Origin: Nymphaea colorata
Lineage: Eukaryota > Streptophyta > Magnoliopsida > Nymphaeales > Nymphaeaceae
Direction: 5' to 3'
Length of the DNA stretch: 64,000 nt
Assembly (NCBI RefSeq): GCF_008831285.2
Contig: NC_045144.1
Coordinates: 20,785,716 to 20,849,715, forward strand
Part shown: positions 13,000-25,149 of the stretch, piece by piece
How the letters are laid out: every line of letters begins with the position of its first letter
Position numbering within the stretch: the first letter of the stretch is position 1
Position numbers and translations under genes: made by a program
The notes under the pieces: generated by a model
What the model was told of the DNA's origin: nothing
Databases searched by the model: none
Seen by the model: the letters and a program-made list of their open reading frames with translations, nothing else

Positions 13000-15372
13000 C
13001 CAAAAACAAATCTCCCATGGCCGCGCTGGTATATGGTCCCCGTTATCGCTTGGCCATGGCTTTGTTGGAATATCTATTTTCATTCTCTGTCATGATCACA
13101 CCCAGAGACTAGCTCCTCCCTCCCCACCAAAAACAAATGTCTCATGAGAGCCATGGCCCTCGTTCTCTCCGTCTCTCTCTCTATTGTGTGTCTTCACGTG
13201 ACAGATCCTGGTAAGAGAGCTCTGCTGTATATGTCAGGACTCACATGGCGTCCATGGAGATATTATGCTCTCTTGTTGATGTCCTGGCCGCTACTGAAAT
13301 TAGTTTAATGGGGAGAGACAGGCGGGGACAAGAAGTTGCCGACGTTCTTGTGGGGTGTTTTGCTTCTGTTTCCTTACATGGTTGCTGTTAAAAAAAGGGT
13401 GCTGTACATTTTTCCTTTTTTTCTGGGTGGGAACAAAAGAGGACCAGGGACAGGGATGGAGGAGAAGTTCCGGATGGCTTTGTGCTTGAAAAAAGTCTCT
13501 GGTGTAGCGGTGCTCTCTATTTTGGACCCTCCTTTGCTTTAAAACGTGGTTCTGTACCGTGTACTTGAAGCTGGAGCGCCTAGCTTTCTGTTTCCTCCTT
13601 CCCCTTCTTGAGATATGGCGAGGTTTTTTGGAGGGAATTGTGTATAGTCACGAGATGGGACCAATCTGAACATAGCATGTTTTATGTTGAAAATGTAGTT
13701 CTTAGTGAGTGCAATGCTCTGTTTCCCCTCTCTCTCTCTCTTATTGGAAATGTGTTTATTGCTTTACTAAAACAGTTGTGGGAAAGGAGCATTGCCTTCA
13801 ACCATAATTGAAAGGAAGATATATATATATATATATATATGAGAAGGGGTAGTCATGCACACAGTTCGGATTTGGGCAGGATTTAGCTCTTAACTGAGTT
13901 TGACTTGATGGGATTGTGCGTAGTGAGTTCTTGATGACTCGAGTTTGGACTTTACAAAACTAAATTCGAATCTGAGTGGCATAAGATTCCACAGTTTAGG
14001 TGTATTCTGAGTTGAAATTTTATGAGAGCTCATAGGATATTGGATTCAGATTTTGATTCAGCTGCTATGAAACTGTATTCAGAATTCAAATCTAAATAGA
14101 ACTCAGATCCAATATCTTTGTTAGATTTGACTAACAAATTTAAAATCTGTTTAAAATGTAGGTTTTTAGTTCGATTCTTGTGGGCATTATGCTTCTGCAT
14201 CTTAAGTGATGCAACATGACACCTGCGTTGAAGGGTGCACTGATGTTATTGTTGGTGTCAATAGATCCAATTCAAATCAGATGTAAGTTTTACCATATCT
14301 GTTTTTATCTATATGTTCAGATTCAAATTCGGAGGCAATTTGCTATACCATATTTTAATCTGAATTTATAACCCAAATCCAGCTTTTAAATTAACATCTT
14401 AATCCGAAGTTTACACCAAATCCAAGCCACGTTATAGACATTGAGTATAGGATATTTATTGAAAACTATATCTGATTTGGATCTGATTCCAGTCAATATT
14501 TGCTTAAATCCGAATTCAACTTTCTTGTTATGTCATTTTTGTATCCGAATCTGATCGGAATTGTTAACCGGATATCATTTCTTTTTCATATCCAATTTTT
14601 TATGCGGTTCATTAGGATATTGGATCTATTTACATCCCAATTCATGGTGTTGAAGAGAAAATGTTAACATTGCCAAAATCAGCCTTCTAATCAAATTGGT
14701 GGTAGATTTGATTGACAGGCAGATCCAAGAGCAGCAGATTTTGTACAATATTATTAAAGAGGTTGTCCCCTTTCATAATTTATTTTTTATATTTTCCTTT
14801 TTTTTCTGAAAATATGTGTATTAACATATTTTGCCACCCCATCATTTCTCAGTCTTGAGTTTCTCCTTGGATTTATCCTCTCAGTGAAACTTTCTCCGTG
14901 TAAAGCAACAAGAGAAAAAATTAGGTAGCCAAACAGATTTCCAAGAACATTTTTCAAGCCTAACTTTTCATTTTCTTTTTTTCAGAATTGAATCCTGCCT
15001 TCAGTTAAGGTGGTGTTTTCATATTCCTGGTTAATCTGAAAACCATGCTGTGTGAAATCCACTGTTTTAACAAACATGGGATCTCAGCAGGATCAGATCT
15101 TAGATTCATGTTTTCATGGATCTGAGATCCATGCTAATGGGATTTGAAAGCCAAGGCTGTCAAACACCACCAAAAGTAATTATGACATTCATGAATGTGT
15201 AAGATTTTTTTATCTGAAAAACTTTTGCTTCAAAATTCAGATTATTTTAAACGGGAAAATTTGGGTGTTTTGCTTTGAATTTGCTTACAATTAGTTCCAA
15301 CATGTCACATGGGTGCGTGTGCTGGTGCCCATGCCGGTGCTGGTGCGTGATGAGGCAAGTTCCCAAAAGAAT

Positions 15373-15463
<91 letters not shown>

Positions 15464-16020
15464 TTATTTGTCAATATTTTTAAACTTTTTTTTATCAAGG
15501 TTACCTTAATTTTATACAAAATTTAAAGTTTTATTAAATAAAAATAGGGGAGGAGAGAGAAAAGAAGGAAAAAAGAAGAGGGAAACATAAAAAAAAAAAT
15601 GAAAAAAAAAAACAAGAGATAAGAAGAACAGGTGCAGTCAGCAGCACATGATTCGGTTTGACAGAGTTGGGTGCCATGTCAGGCTGCAACCCCAGCCGAG
15701 TCAACGAGGGTGCGCCATCATATTTGACGCACCCGTGTGACTTAGGTTCTAACCCTATTTTCAAATAACCAGATGTGGCACTACCTACAAGCTATATGCC
15801 AAATAAAACCATTCACACCACTTATTCTGTCTTTCCTTTCAAGTCAGGTAGTTTATTACATATTTGTGTTAACCCTGATTTAGATTTCTAATCCAAATTC
15901 GACAACGAGTTGCCTTGTCATGATCAAAGACAAATTAAACAAATCTATTCAAGGCAGGCACTCTAAACACCTGTAGTGTTCTATCCACTCTCACCTTGCT
16001 CGAAACATGTAGTTTTTTGC
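13000..16020. other. 3' flank of the DUF789 gene and degenerate repeats
   Basis: The first few hundred bases after the stop at 12985 are probably 3' UTR. From 13860 to 14640 the DNA is built from degenerate words such as ATCCGAAT and GGATATTGGAT, typical of decayed non-autonomous transposons. A TA microsatellite sits at 13817-13840. At 15050-15165 there are short local inverted repeats around GGATCTGAGATCCATG. No coding gene is supported. Confidence 0.55.
15330..15548. repeat. Diverged partial copy of the 48208 TIR element, with a long TA tract
   Basis: The left edge (CATGCCGGTGCTGGTGC followed by GGCAAGTT) and the segment after the TA tract (TATTTTTAAACTTTTTTTTA, later a TTTTATTAAATA-like word leading into ATAGGGG) match the element at 48208-48370 in the same order and orientation. 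The TA tract itself is 15379-15459. The right end has not been located with confidence. Confidence 0.5.
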
Positions 16021-16040
16021 AATGTAGCTTGTAAGACAAT

Positions 16041-16230
16041 GATTAATATCTAATTTCCGCGTCTTATCAACTTCTTCATCACCTTGGCTGCGGCTTCTTC
16101 TTGAATTAGCAATTTAGCAAGCTGGGGTTAGGCAGAACTGATTAATATCTAATTTCCACATCTTAAAAACTTCTCCTTCGCCTTGGATGCGGCTTTTTTC
16201 TTGCAGTAGCAAGCGGGGGTTAGGCAGAAC
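16041..16230. repeat. Two-unit tandem repeat of about 95 bp
   Basis: Units 16041-16139 and 16140-16230 both start GATTAATATCTAATTTCC and end GGGGTTAGGCAGAAC, with several substitutions and a small length difference between them. No reading frame is shared between the units. Confidence 0.8.
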
Positions 16231-16406
16231 CTTACCAAAGTACAGTAAAGCAGTGGTCGAGCCACATGTTGGCTCAAAGGTGCACATAGCGGCTCTGACC
16301 TACGGAAAAATACACTTAAGGGCTGGGTCCAAGTAATAGTAATGCCTTCACTCCTCAATGAAAAATGCATTGAAGGCATGGGTTTGGATCACTACTTACA
16401 ACTAGG

Positions 16407-16598
16407 AGGAGCGGAGCCAAGGGGGGGCCGCATGGGCCCTGTCCCCACCTCAATTTTTTTTTTTTTAACTTACATGTAAATGTTAGAAAATTTTACTTGT
16501 TCTATATAAAAATTTTGAAAAATTATAGTTCGGTCTATGTCAAAATTTAGAAACTTTAATTTGGCCCTCCTCATGTAAAGTTTCTGGCTCAGCCCCTG
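16407..16598. mobile_element. hAT-type miniature element (192 bp) with 8-bp target duplication
   Basis: The terminal inverted repeats are AGGAGCGGAGCCA at the left and, read in reverse complement, CAGGGGCTGAGCCA at the right. The flanks CAACTAGG (16399-16406) and CAGCTAGG (16599-16606) match at seven of eight positions, which fits the 8-bp target duplication of hAT transposons. There is no coding capacity, so it would have moved only with help from an autonomous relative. Related sequence occurs at 62277-62472 and 62861-63017. Confidence 0.7.
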
Positions 16599-17677
16599 CA
16601 GCTAGGGTTTCATCATGGGGAATCAATATGCAATGCACAAAATAATGCAAGCACCAAAAGATTAATTTGCCAATGACATTGTGACTCCTTTTTTCTCATT
16701 CTCGTCAACAATTTACTATGTTTTGTCTTGCACTAGAGGGGAGAGAGATCTCTGTACTTATTACTGTCGGATGAACATTTACTATGTTTCCATCCCCGGT
16801 TATATATACATGTATAAAACAAATTGAAATCTGAAGGCTGCCGGATGGCTAAATATTTAAAGACTGTGGCTGCTAAACCTTAAACCATTCATTGTATGGT
16901 GTTTCTAATGACAGTCTTAAAAGATTTTGTTATCCGAAAACATCTGGTAGCCATCTGATATATATATAATATCTAGAGAGAGAGAGAGAGAGAATTTAGT
17001 CTCAAATTTGGACAAAAGTTTCCCATTTCTGAAATTGATAGATAGATATATATGTGTGTTTCTCTCTGATATTACTTACTGAAAGTGGATGAAAATACTA
17101 TGATCATCTGAAGCTTTTTTCAAAAATGATAATGGCTTTTGCTAAATTTTCATGAGTTTCAAGAATTCATAAGGGTGTTAGTCATTTTAAAGTCTGATGG
17201 AACATGGCAGATGTCGAAAAAGCTTTTGAAGGAAGATGATTGTTTTGGTAATCTGTTTTGGGTAGAAAATTTAGCTAAATGCATCTCAATTCCCTGATTA
17301 ATCCCCAATTATCTACATACATTTCTCTCTCTAAATGGCACCGTTTTCCTTTAATCAATTTGAAAATTTTCTTTAACTGCACATTCTCTCTCTCTAACCT
17401 GCTGGGGAGAGCCTCTCCCAAAATGTGATTGCCAAAAAGATTGAAAGGAACGTGCTCTAAAATACAAGACCGAAAGACAAAAATTCCATGTCCCCAAGCA
17501 AGGAAATCCGAAACTGGCAAAGATAAAACCCACTTAGCCCCAACCAAGCATGTTCTATATAGTAGGTAGGAAGTGTGCAAGCTATCTCCATCTTGGTTCC
17601 ATTTCTTTTAAGAAAATTTAGTCCTGGACACAATGTTCTTGTTGCCAAACACACACATGTGTCACTGGATCACACCA

Positions 17678-17860
17678 TTAAATCTTCTCCTTGCTTATGA
17701 AGGCAGGCTTGAGATCAACCAGGAACTCCTGCATCATCTGCCTAACTGTAGGAATAGAAATACTTCCTCTACTGCCTGTTGGTGGAGCATCCGTAAACCA
17801 ACCAGAACCTTGCCGTATCAGGAACCATTTTCTATCATCTTTCCTTCTAAGGCACTCTTT
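17678..17860 (-). CDS. Unassigned exon-like ORF
   Basis: The minus-strand frame reads from about 17860 to a TAA at 17678 and has protein-like composition, unlike its neighbours. Segments include RRKDDRKWFLIRQGSGWF, then TDAPPTGSRGSISIP, then MMQEFLVDLKPAFISKEKI at the C-terminus. An upstream acceptor (ATTAAAAG|AG) is possible. I do not recognise the family and found no companion exon nearby. It could be the last exon of a gene, a relic of one, or chance. Confidence 0.25.
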   Translation of the reverse strand, partial: KECLRRKDDRKWFLIRQGSGWFTDAPPTGSRGSISIPTVRQMMQEFLVDLKPAFISKEKI

Positions 17861-17919
17861 TAATGGCAGAGACAGATACGAGCCAGAGAGAGCAACTAAT
17901 AACACATGTTTTTAGAATA

Positions 17920-19500
17920 CGTGCTGCAAAAAATACTATATTCCTATGTGATTATGTCCAGCTATTTGTTGTTGGATTTAAGAATAGCATACTGATTTTT
18001 TAGACGAGCATTATAACACCATGTGTTCCAATAGCACAATGTTCTTTTTATCAAATGTCCTCAAGAAAAGCATGTCTTGACATAACAAAGAGAGATTTAG
18101 TATTTTTTAAAAGCATGGAATGGTGAGGAAATTTGATCTGGTTTATGTTTAAGATGTAAATAGCATTGTTACAATTATATAATTGTTAAAAGATAGTTTC
18201 TCACATTAGCAGTTATATGCAAAGTGTTTACTTTTGACTGAAATAAAAAACAATTACTGCAATGTTGGCTATGAGATAATACAAGAACAGCTGATACGAT
18301 GTGCGATTGATAGCCCATCTACATGTGTGCGTCCAAACAGAAGTGTTATTATTGTATTTTTCCTTAAGATATTACTATCATTTACTTAAGATACCGCGGA
18401 TTGGGTTTTCTTAGCTCTGTGTTTTTTCCATTCAGTTCAGAACTGGTTGATTCAGCTAACTAGATATCTGAGTACCAAACTCTTCTGTTGGAGGAGAACG
18501 TAAAGAGAGGAAATAGCTTGTGTTTTGTATTCTCCCTTCTCTGCTTTCACATAATATACTCAATGTTATTCAGAATCTCAGATCGCAGTGAGAGTTTTGC
18601 CTTCTAGTTGCAACCTTTGACTGGTTTTATTTACTTCTTGTCAAGCAACCACATTAAAAGCATTTATAATAAAAGATCTGAATCCTCTTCTATCCACTCA
18701 TTCGCTGTTACAGGCTTGTGCTTTGAAAATTACCGTTGGAAAGAAAATCAACCTTACGGCATCCTCCCTCTACCCTTGTAAGCCAGCAGGTTGCACTTTC
18801 CTGTTGCTGGTCTTATATCAGTTGTGTGTTCAATGAACTCGAAGGAATCTGCCCAACCCATCTTAGCAGTTGAGAAGAAAGAAAGGACAACATAGAACTT
18901 TGCAGAAAGAATTACACATACCCTATTATATTGAGGCTAATCCAAGGTTACACATTCGACAGGCATCATAAGTAACTCGGCCTTGTACAAACTCAAAAAC
19001 AATGTCGAACATAACATGGATATCTAAACTTTTATCAGGAAATCACATTTTCATACCGCAAACAAATCAGAAATGCAAACCTAAACCTGTAGCCGTTGGG
19101 GAAACAGTAAAATCCTCTAAATGTATCTACCCAACCCAAAGAAGCACACAAACTTCTTCAGCTTGGCAAGAGGTTACGGAAACCCATGAGAGTCAAAATA
19201 TAACCGTATCCAACAGCTTGGTGGTCCACCCCACCAAACGAACTTTTTGGGTCTGAAAATTACCTTCTACATTAACCCTCACTAAGCAATTTGGTGCACC
19301 CAAAAAAAAAATTTGCTCGCAGTTGAGTAACTGCAAAAGGAATCGAACAAAGAGACCCGTATTTCAAGTGCATTGACAGGACAATCTTTCATATGCTTAA
19401 CAAACAAACATGAGGTAAAGGGTAGCAGAGTAACCAGAGAGACAAAAGGTTTGTGACAGTAGACCACTCAACAGATATCAGCTAGGCTAGTCCTCTCTGC
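17920..19500. other. Intergenic region downstream of the ERG28 gene
   Basis: This mixed AT-rich sequence has no recognisable protein family in either strand. The part closest to 19523 is likely to include the ERG28 3' UTR, since that gene is read on the minus strand and ends there. No tRNA or other RNA gene was recognised. Confidence 0.5.
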
Positions 19501-19522
19501 ATATACAAAACAATGACATGGT

Positions 19523-22500
19523 TTATTCCTGCTTCATTGCTTGAGGTTTATGAGCATTCCACCTGATGATCATCCAAAGGATCGATGTACCTGATTCACA
19601 CCATTTGGAAGTGAGACATGGATTGCATTAGAAACCAAATTTTGATATATACTAAAATATGGATGATGGTTCTAAACAACAATGGCCTTCCAATCAGGCT
19701 TGTTTGCACATGGGCAAGCCAGGCCAACAGGATAAGATACTTGAATGCAGTCTGACCTGCAAAATTATTAAATCTAACTTCTTTGCAAACCATGATCAAG
19801 AACTGAAGCCGTTACACCTTTTCAAATAAGATATATAGAAGAGACAAAGGGAAACGAAACACCTTTGACATGTTGACTTCAATACTATTCCACTATGATC
19901 CTTATCCTCCAACTTGCGTTGGATGCCAAAAAAAAACATATGTTTCTAAGCTAAGCTCGATTAGGTTGAGTTTCTCCTCTTTCACCACTTGTTGGATGCA
20001 TGTTAGACTGGATTTTCACGGCAATATATTTGGACCTATTTTGAGCAAGAAGCTGTAATGGCTTCACAATGAAAATATTCATCATCAACCACTAGGAAAA
20101 TTCTCCAAGATATTATTATTAATCTGGGGTATGAATAACTTGAGATTCCTACACGATGCAGATGAATAGGACAACCAGCGTCAACCCGCATTCACTGCAA
20201 ACTGCTCCACACAGAAAACTAATCTTTTGTAATGTCATCAAAACCTAGAGAGTGTTTGATTCCCAGCATTCTGCAAATCAGACATTAATGCAAACATGGA
20301 ATGCCCTCGGACAGTGAGGAACAGATGGCCACAGTTACCAGAGCATCCATTTATTACAAAGCAAATGCAGGCCCTAGTGTTCATTCTTTCCACTCCTGGA
20401 ATGCCAGGCAGAGAATGCCCCATTCTAGGAGATCCATGAACAGGAATAAAAAGCCCTCTATATCTCCACTTATTATCTGAATTCCATTATCAGGAATCCT
20501 TAGTATTCCCTAAGAAAATCCAATTTCCATATTTTTGAGTCCAGATTACTTGTCTGAGAAACAACCATAGACAAAAAATCACGATCCAAGTTCTAAAATG
20601 CAAAAATCAATTGCTATACCGTTTTAAGGCAAACATAGATTGTTCAACAGGGTTTCAGAAAGGGCTATAGTTTGAAGCATGAGCAATCTACATCCTATAT
20701 AACATAGACATCTTAAGTGTCCTTTGAAAAAATGAGTTAATGATTGTACTTCAAGGCACAGTCCTGGAAGCTTCTCAGTCCTCCCAAAATACAGATAAGT
20801 TTTACCTTGAAAAAAGGATGCCATCCAGTGCACATGATAAATTAGCATTTAGGTGTTCACAAAATTAACCAATTACAATGTGATCGAGTTAAGTTTGCTA
20901 GCTGCCAAACAAGATCAGACAAAGAACCTAGAAATAAAGGTGAATATTCCTATTTCATCGAAAGTCAAAACCATTAGCTACACATATTTCTTGCATTCAG
21001 TCCATTCTACTTTTTAATTTATAAGTTTCTTTTCCAAATTCAGGAATTTTCGACATACTCTGCCCTTTAGAATACACGATAATGTCTTTTTAATGCCTCC
21101 AAAGGTTGTATCTAAGTTTGGATAGGATCTAACCTACCTGAACATATTCAGTTAAATTGATTATCTGGATTGAATTGATATTTCAACAGCTTGGTTTTGG
21201 AGTCATACAACCAGCTAAGCTTCATCCTCCACTAACACATCTCATATTTGCAAGGTATCATCAAGCGATTAGCAAAAAGATTGACAGCATTATATTCTTT
21301 GACCACTGAGTTTTACCAAAATTCAAACCTAAGATCTTATAGTGCTTCCATATCTTTTCCCCACTAATCAACAACTCAGAAATGGAAACCAATTCAATCT
21401 TTTCTTTTTTATATAACCAACTGGCATATGGGACCTCACCACTTTATTCCCAAATAGTAACACTTTCCATGCAATTGGCAATTCTACTTGCTATTACTCA
21501 AAAAGGCCAACTCTGAGTTAACAAAAAATCACTCAGCACCTTGGAATGCAGTGCACATGCTAGACATAACCAACATGATACAATGCTCATGCATGTAAGG
21601 TACTTTTCCAGGAGAAACACAAGCACTTCTTTTTTTCCCTTTTTGATTGTTCACCTATATAGAAAACTGGACCACCTGAAGTAAAGTTGCATAAGAACTT
21701 GCTTACACTTAGGCAGCCTGAACCCAACACCGGCAGCAAATATAAACTGACGTTGTTAACTTAAAGGAATCAGCTGTTCTAAAGAAGGCCTACACAGGAT
21801 ATTGGGCTGTTGATTTCACAAGTGACAGATGTACTTAGGAATCGGATCATGGCCATCCTTATTACTACCTTTCGTATTTTCATTTATATGATTTCTTTTA
21901 CAGTGTTCCTTTTATGCTCTAAAACAATTTTTCAGTTGTTTTCTTTTATATTTTTGCTTGAAACACCAGGACAGAAAGTCTAGTATTTCCTAACCTATTC
22001 TATTGATCTATATTCTATACAATTTCAAGTCACAGTTTGGACTCAACTTTTTTTTTTTTTTTGAAAACCATACTTTGGAGAAGTTCTTGTCAAGAACAAC
22101 ATTCATGACAGTGCTTTCAGGAATTATCAGCAGGTTTCTTGGATACTTGGCATGAAATCCCAAACAAAGGTTTTGAAATGGATGACATGCCATAAGCTTG
22201 TGCCTTATACATAGACAATATTTCCTACAGTCTTATAAATCTGAAGCAGATTGTAGGTCTGTCTACAAACCCACGCTATTCACATAAAATTAAAGGCCAT
22301 CTAACTAGATCAATATAACTTTTAAGAATTTCCAATTCCCAGTCTCAAGCTAGAAATTAAATTCAAACTTGAAACAAACCACAAAGAGAAGCTGCATTCA
22401 TCTCAAGGAGTTTTTTTTTTCACATTTCTATTTTTGCATGCTCCTGTCCCTATTTCTTTTATGAATTATCATAAGCTTCTCTTAACGGCCTGGCTTGAAG

Positions 22501-23825
22501 AATTAACGTAGAGAGAAACTATTGCTCAGACTTGCTGCAGCATCTAGCTTTTGCTGAGAAGTTTAAATGTTCTTAGTAAAGACAATTCAGATAAGGAGAA
22601 AAATTTTGATCGGTTTCATATTAAAATCTGGAAAATAACAGAAATTTTTTAAAACACAATATCAAATTAGAAGCACCAAGAAAGAACACATACCAGCAAA
22701 GAAACCAACTGTCGTAAGGTTTGTGATTGCCATGGTTTCATATATCAAGTACTCACTGACGAAATGGCCCAGCGCGTAAATAAAAGAAAGAAACGTGGCA
22801 AGGTAGAGAGGCTTGTTCTCTAGATTAAATGCGCAGAGGAAGCAAAGTGTGCAAGTCAAAAGTGTCCACACTCCAAATGTCCTTCCGTGCACTTCGGTAA
22901 CTGCACAGAGAACCCAGGTTTTACAAAGCAAATCATAAAAATTACCACATCTGTGGAGAACATGCTGCGAATAGGTCTAATTAGCAATCAAATAAAATTA
23001 AAAAAAAGAAAGACAAACTTCTTGTAGCTTCAACATATCAAACAACAAACGTAAAAAGTTATGCGAGGATGTAAACCAGGGAGCATAATCGAAAAGGAAA
23101 AAACTGCTCTATACCATCCAATATTGAATAAGCAAGAGGCAAGGAATTGAAGAAAGACGACCCCCACAATTATTTCACACACTTATGTCTAAGTGATAAC
23201 CAGCACAACTGAGCCACTTTTAAGAAAAACTCATATATATAAACAGACGACAAAAAACAGAGAAAAGGGGAAGAAATAGGAGAATGGAAAAATGAGAAAA
23301 ATTGGCACTCAAGGCTTTTCGATATATATGGAACGAAGGGGCATGGTCGACAGGAGATACTTGAGGCAGTTAGTTCCGCTCAAAAACGACCAAAAAAGTT
23401 TCCTTTTCTACATATAATATAGAACTGCTCGGCTCGAGTTGCAGAAGGAGAATGCAAAATGAATTTCCCCCAAATAAGGGCTAAATGGAACCAACTGCAT
23501 GAATACAACAACAGATCTAGAAGAGCTCAATATTCATTTCTTCCAAGACAGAAGCTAAATGGAAAACCAACATCATAAACAAATCAAAGAACGCACTGGG
23601 ACCCAGAAACCTAGCAAGGCCAAGCGCAGAGACATGAGAAAACCACCACATGCAAATAATGGGAAGCATCGCTTGCAAGCAGCTACAATGTGAGAGAGAC
23701 AGAGACTGACGGGAGGATTTGGAGTAGACGGCGAGGCGGAGAGCCCAGATGTCGAAGTAGCCGAACCAGACGGAGGCGAGGCGAAGAGACCCCACCAGCA
23801 TCAACCACCAACCTAGCGCCTCCAT
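19523..23825 (-). CDS. ERG28: ERG28 homologue, sterol biosynthesis scaffold protein, three exons
   Basis: ERG28 proteins are small ER membrane proteins that hold the sterol C-4 demethylation enzymes (methyl oxidase, decarboxylase, ketoreductase) together. Minus-strand exons are 23825-23711, 22900-22694 and 19590-19523. They join in frame to 129 residues, the usual plant ERG28 length. Exon 1 gives MEALGWWLMLVGSLRLASVW and FGYFDIWALRLAVYS. Exon 2 gives the conserved TEVHGRTFGVWTLLTCTLCF, NLENKPLYLATFLSFIYALG and a segment ending VGFFAG. The short last exon gives TSILWMIIRWNAHKPQAMKQ-E and the stop. About four hydrophobic helices are visible. The start is the ATG before GAG-GCG, where the family begins; an in-frame GTG two codons upstream is not needed. 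The second intron is 3.1 kb. A CT microsatellite lies in the leader. All splice sites are GT-AG and the gene looks functional. Confidence 0.93.
19591..22693 (-). other. 3.1-kb second intron of ERG28
   Basis: This stretch lies between exon 2 (ending ...GFFAG) and the 68-base terminal exon. The splice phases match and the sites fit consensus (G|GTATG donor, AATCAG| acceptor). No exon-like frame on either strand was recognised inside it. Short ORFs are AT-rich and unsupported. Confidence 0.75.
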
Positions 23826-23831
23826 TCCCAC

Positions 23832-23866
23832 ACCTCTCTCTCTCTCTCTCTCCCTCTCTCTCTCTG
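23832..23866. repeat. CT microsatellite in the ERG28 5' leader
   Basis: An interrupted run of CTCTCT lies just upstream of the ERG28 start codon, so on the transcript it reads as GA repeats in the probable 5' UTR. Confidence 0.8.
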
Positions 23867-24821
23867 TCGCGTCGCGTCAAATGCCACCACCACCTCTGCC
23901 CCCTAGCGTCGTCAGCTGCAGCTTGACACTGCTGCCTCTGGGTATTTCACCGTAGTCGCAAAAGATTTGCAGTAACGACAAAATGGCGACGGTTTACAGA
24001 ATACCAAACAACAAATTATTTTGGGGAAGTTCTTAAACGCATCAACAAATCCCTTTCCAGGCATCGATGATCGAACAAAAAAAAGCATCAATGCACAGCA
24101 AATGACTATATTCGACAAGAATCAAACATCAAATTTTACAAGCATATCTGAAAAGAAATGGTTTTCTGGTCTAAATTTTTCTTCCATTCTGTCAAGTTTG
24201 ATCCTCATTTTCATGATTACATTTTTCCAATCAATGGACGTTTCAAACCCATATCTGCTCATGGGTTACTCTATATTTTTTCTTACAAGTTCACAGACTC
24301 ATCGGTCAACCATTACCAAACAATCTATATCCACAATTACAAACCATGAAATTGCTCGTATCTGGGAGAATTTTCTCTTGCTCTCAAAATGATCTTAAAG
24401 GTAACGTTTAGTTGGAAGTACAGCCATCACAACAAGGAGAACGGATTTAGTTGACATCTTAATGATCCGCTTCATTTCATCCTTCAAATGATATCACCTA
24501 ACGCTTCCATTTATCAAGTAGACTTGCTAACCAAGTCATTCATTTGTTTATCAATGTACTTTACGGCTTTACACAATCAGTTAAGGAGATTATGCTTTTT
24601 AAGTGGTTTTGGGCCTTAGATATAATTGGAAAGCACTTGAATAAAAGTTAAATCATATGAAAGCACTTGAATAAAAGTAAAACAATATATATAAAGTCAA
24701 ATATTGTAGAATAACTAAATTTGAAAACGCATTACTAAAAGGACCAAATTGTATCCAAAGCTAACATACACCATGGCATCACCGCATCATAAACCGTTAT
24801 TTAATGCCAATATAGTCTGTT

Positions 24822-24974
24822 TATATATATATATATATATATATCAAGAGAGATAGAATGTGAAATATGCTAGCCTATCTGTATCTTACTCTAATCACAG
24901 CAGCTCAATGCCTTACATGGGACATGTATGATTAAACACATCGTGTGATGCAATACATCGAGTGGTATGCTTGG

Positions 24975-25013
<39 letters not shown>

Positions 25014-25146
25014 AGAGAGATAGAATGTGAAATATGCTAGCCTATCTGTATCTTACTCTAATCACAGCAGCTCAATGCCTTACATGGGGCATGTATGATT
25101 AAACACATCGTGTGATGCAATACATCGAGTGGTATGCTTGGTATGC
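24822..25146. repeat. Recent tandem duplication including a TA tract
   Basis: A TA run followed by CAAGAGAGATAGAATGTGAA and about 115 further bases occurs twice (TA run plus 24845-24978, and TA run plus 25012-25146). The non-TA parts, about 134 bp each, differ at only one base that I can see (GGGACATG versus GGGGCATG). Near identity suggests a recent event, possibly primed by the TA tracts. Confidence 0.85.
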
Positions 25147-25149
25147 TAC

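Noticed and set aside
15247-15526. Frames with a Cys/His-rich head near the long TA tract
   Set aside because: The head is the GC-rich terminal repeat of a transposon and the rest is TA repeat.
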